This document shows, piece by piece, positions 63,745 through 64,000 of a stretch of 64,000 bases of DNA. Source of the DNA: Elysia chlorotica (taxonomy: Eukaryota; Mollusca; Gastropoda; Plakobranchidae); assembly GCA_003991915.1 (NCBI GenBank), contig RQTK01000086.1:1-64000 (forward strand), in the 5' to 3' direction. The notes under the pieces are model-generated. The model was given only the letters and a program-made list of their open reading frames with translations, did not search any database and was not told where the DNA came from. Numbering within the stretch: the stretch's first letter is position 1; each line of letters begins with the position of its first letter. A program made the translations under genes and the position numbers.

Positions 63745-64000
63745 GTATCCGCCAATCAGCGGCGTCCACCCATAGTGGTTACCCATACGCCAAGGCCTAC
63801 TTCACTTGTCTTTCAACATCCTCTTATGCGGGCTCCTGGTGCCCACTCCACCAGTTCTGCTTCTTTCAACTATTCTCTCCTGGTAACCCTGCTAACAGTA
63901 GAACTAGCCACCACGACTACTACATCTCTAACAGTAACCTTACTAACCCTAACCAGCCTCCTTCCTCTAAGCCAGTCGTTCTCCGACAGGGAGCCATGGA

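Noticed and set aside
63925..63960. Telomere-like CTAACCCTAACC
   Set aside because: Only two units within a Thr/Leu-coding-like stretch; no array.

Overview
The window is animal nuclear DNA: split genes with GT-AG introns, AT-rich spacers, very many di-, tri- and tetranucleotide microsatellites, tRNA-headed SINEs, and fragments of several non-LTR retrotransposons. The gene types and repeat style fit a lophotrochozoan, most likely a mollusc. That placement is inference; no marker gene settles it. Three assembly gaps (19154-19326, 34893-35351, 49605-49852) all lie inside or beside microsatellites.

Three host genes can be reconstructed exon by exon. (1) An aquaporin on the + strand (566-17552) lacks its 5' end, which lies before the window. 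Four exons lie within 1.8 kb, then a 14.9 kb intron full of repeats separates the last exon. (2) A type II membrane protein with a JmjC/cupin_8-like Fe(II)/2-oxoglutarate oxygenase fold lies on the - strand (33456 to 27050). Six exons join to a complete frame of 342 residues. The exon carrying the first metal-binding His is present twice because of a 1.1 kb tandem duplication, and its phases allow only one copy per transcript. (3) A Ser/Tyr/Pro-rich, probably disordered protein of unknown function lies on the + strand (50424 to at least 63744) and runs off the window or continues beyond it. Its tiny first coding exon (5 codons) has two further look-alike copies 3 kb upstream, in a perfect 107-bp tandem duplication.

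Between the genes, 20530-22965 holds a 5'-truncated I-superfamily-type retrotransposon with an open 761-codon reverse transcriptase plus RNase H frame that is shifted near its C-terminus. It is bracketed by an imperfect 53-bp direct repeat. Three other decayed LINE 3' ends lie in introns. An unidentified 1.2 kb unit occurs twice in the long aquaporin intron, each copy ending in a (GTCT)n tract. A degenerate minisatellite of about 25 bp per unit lies at 41287-41625.

The three genes share no evident pathway. I found no organised multi-gene system. The most unusual structures are the phase-locked duplicated oxygenase exon and the triplicated start-codon exon.
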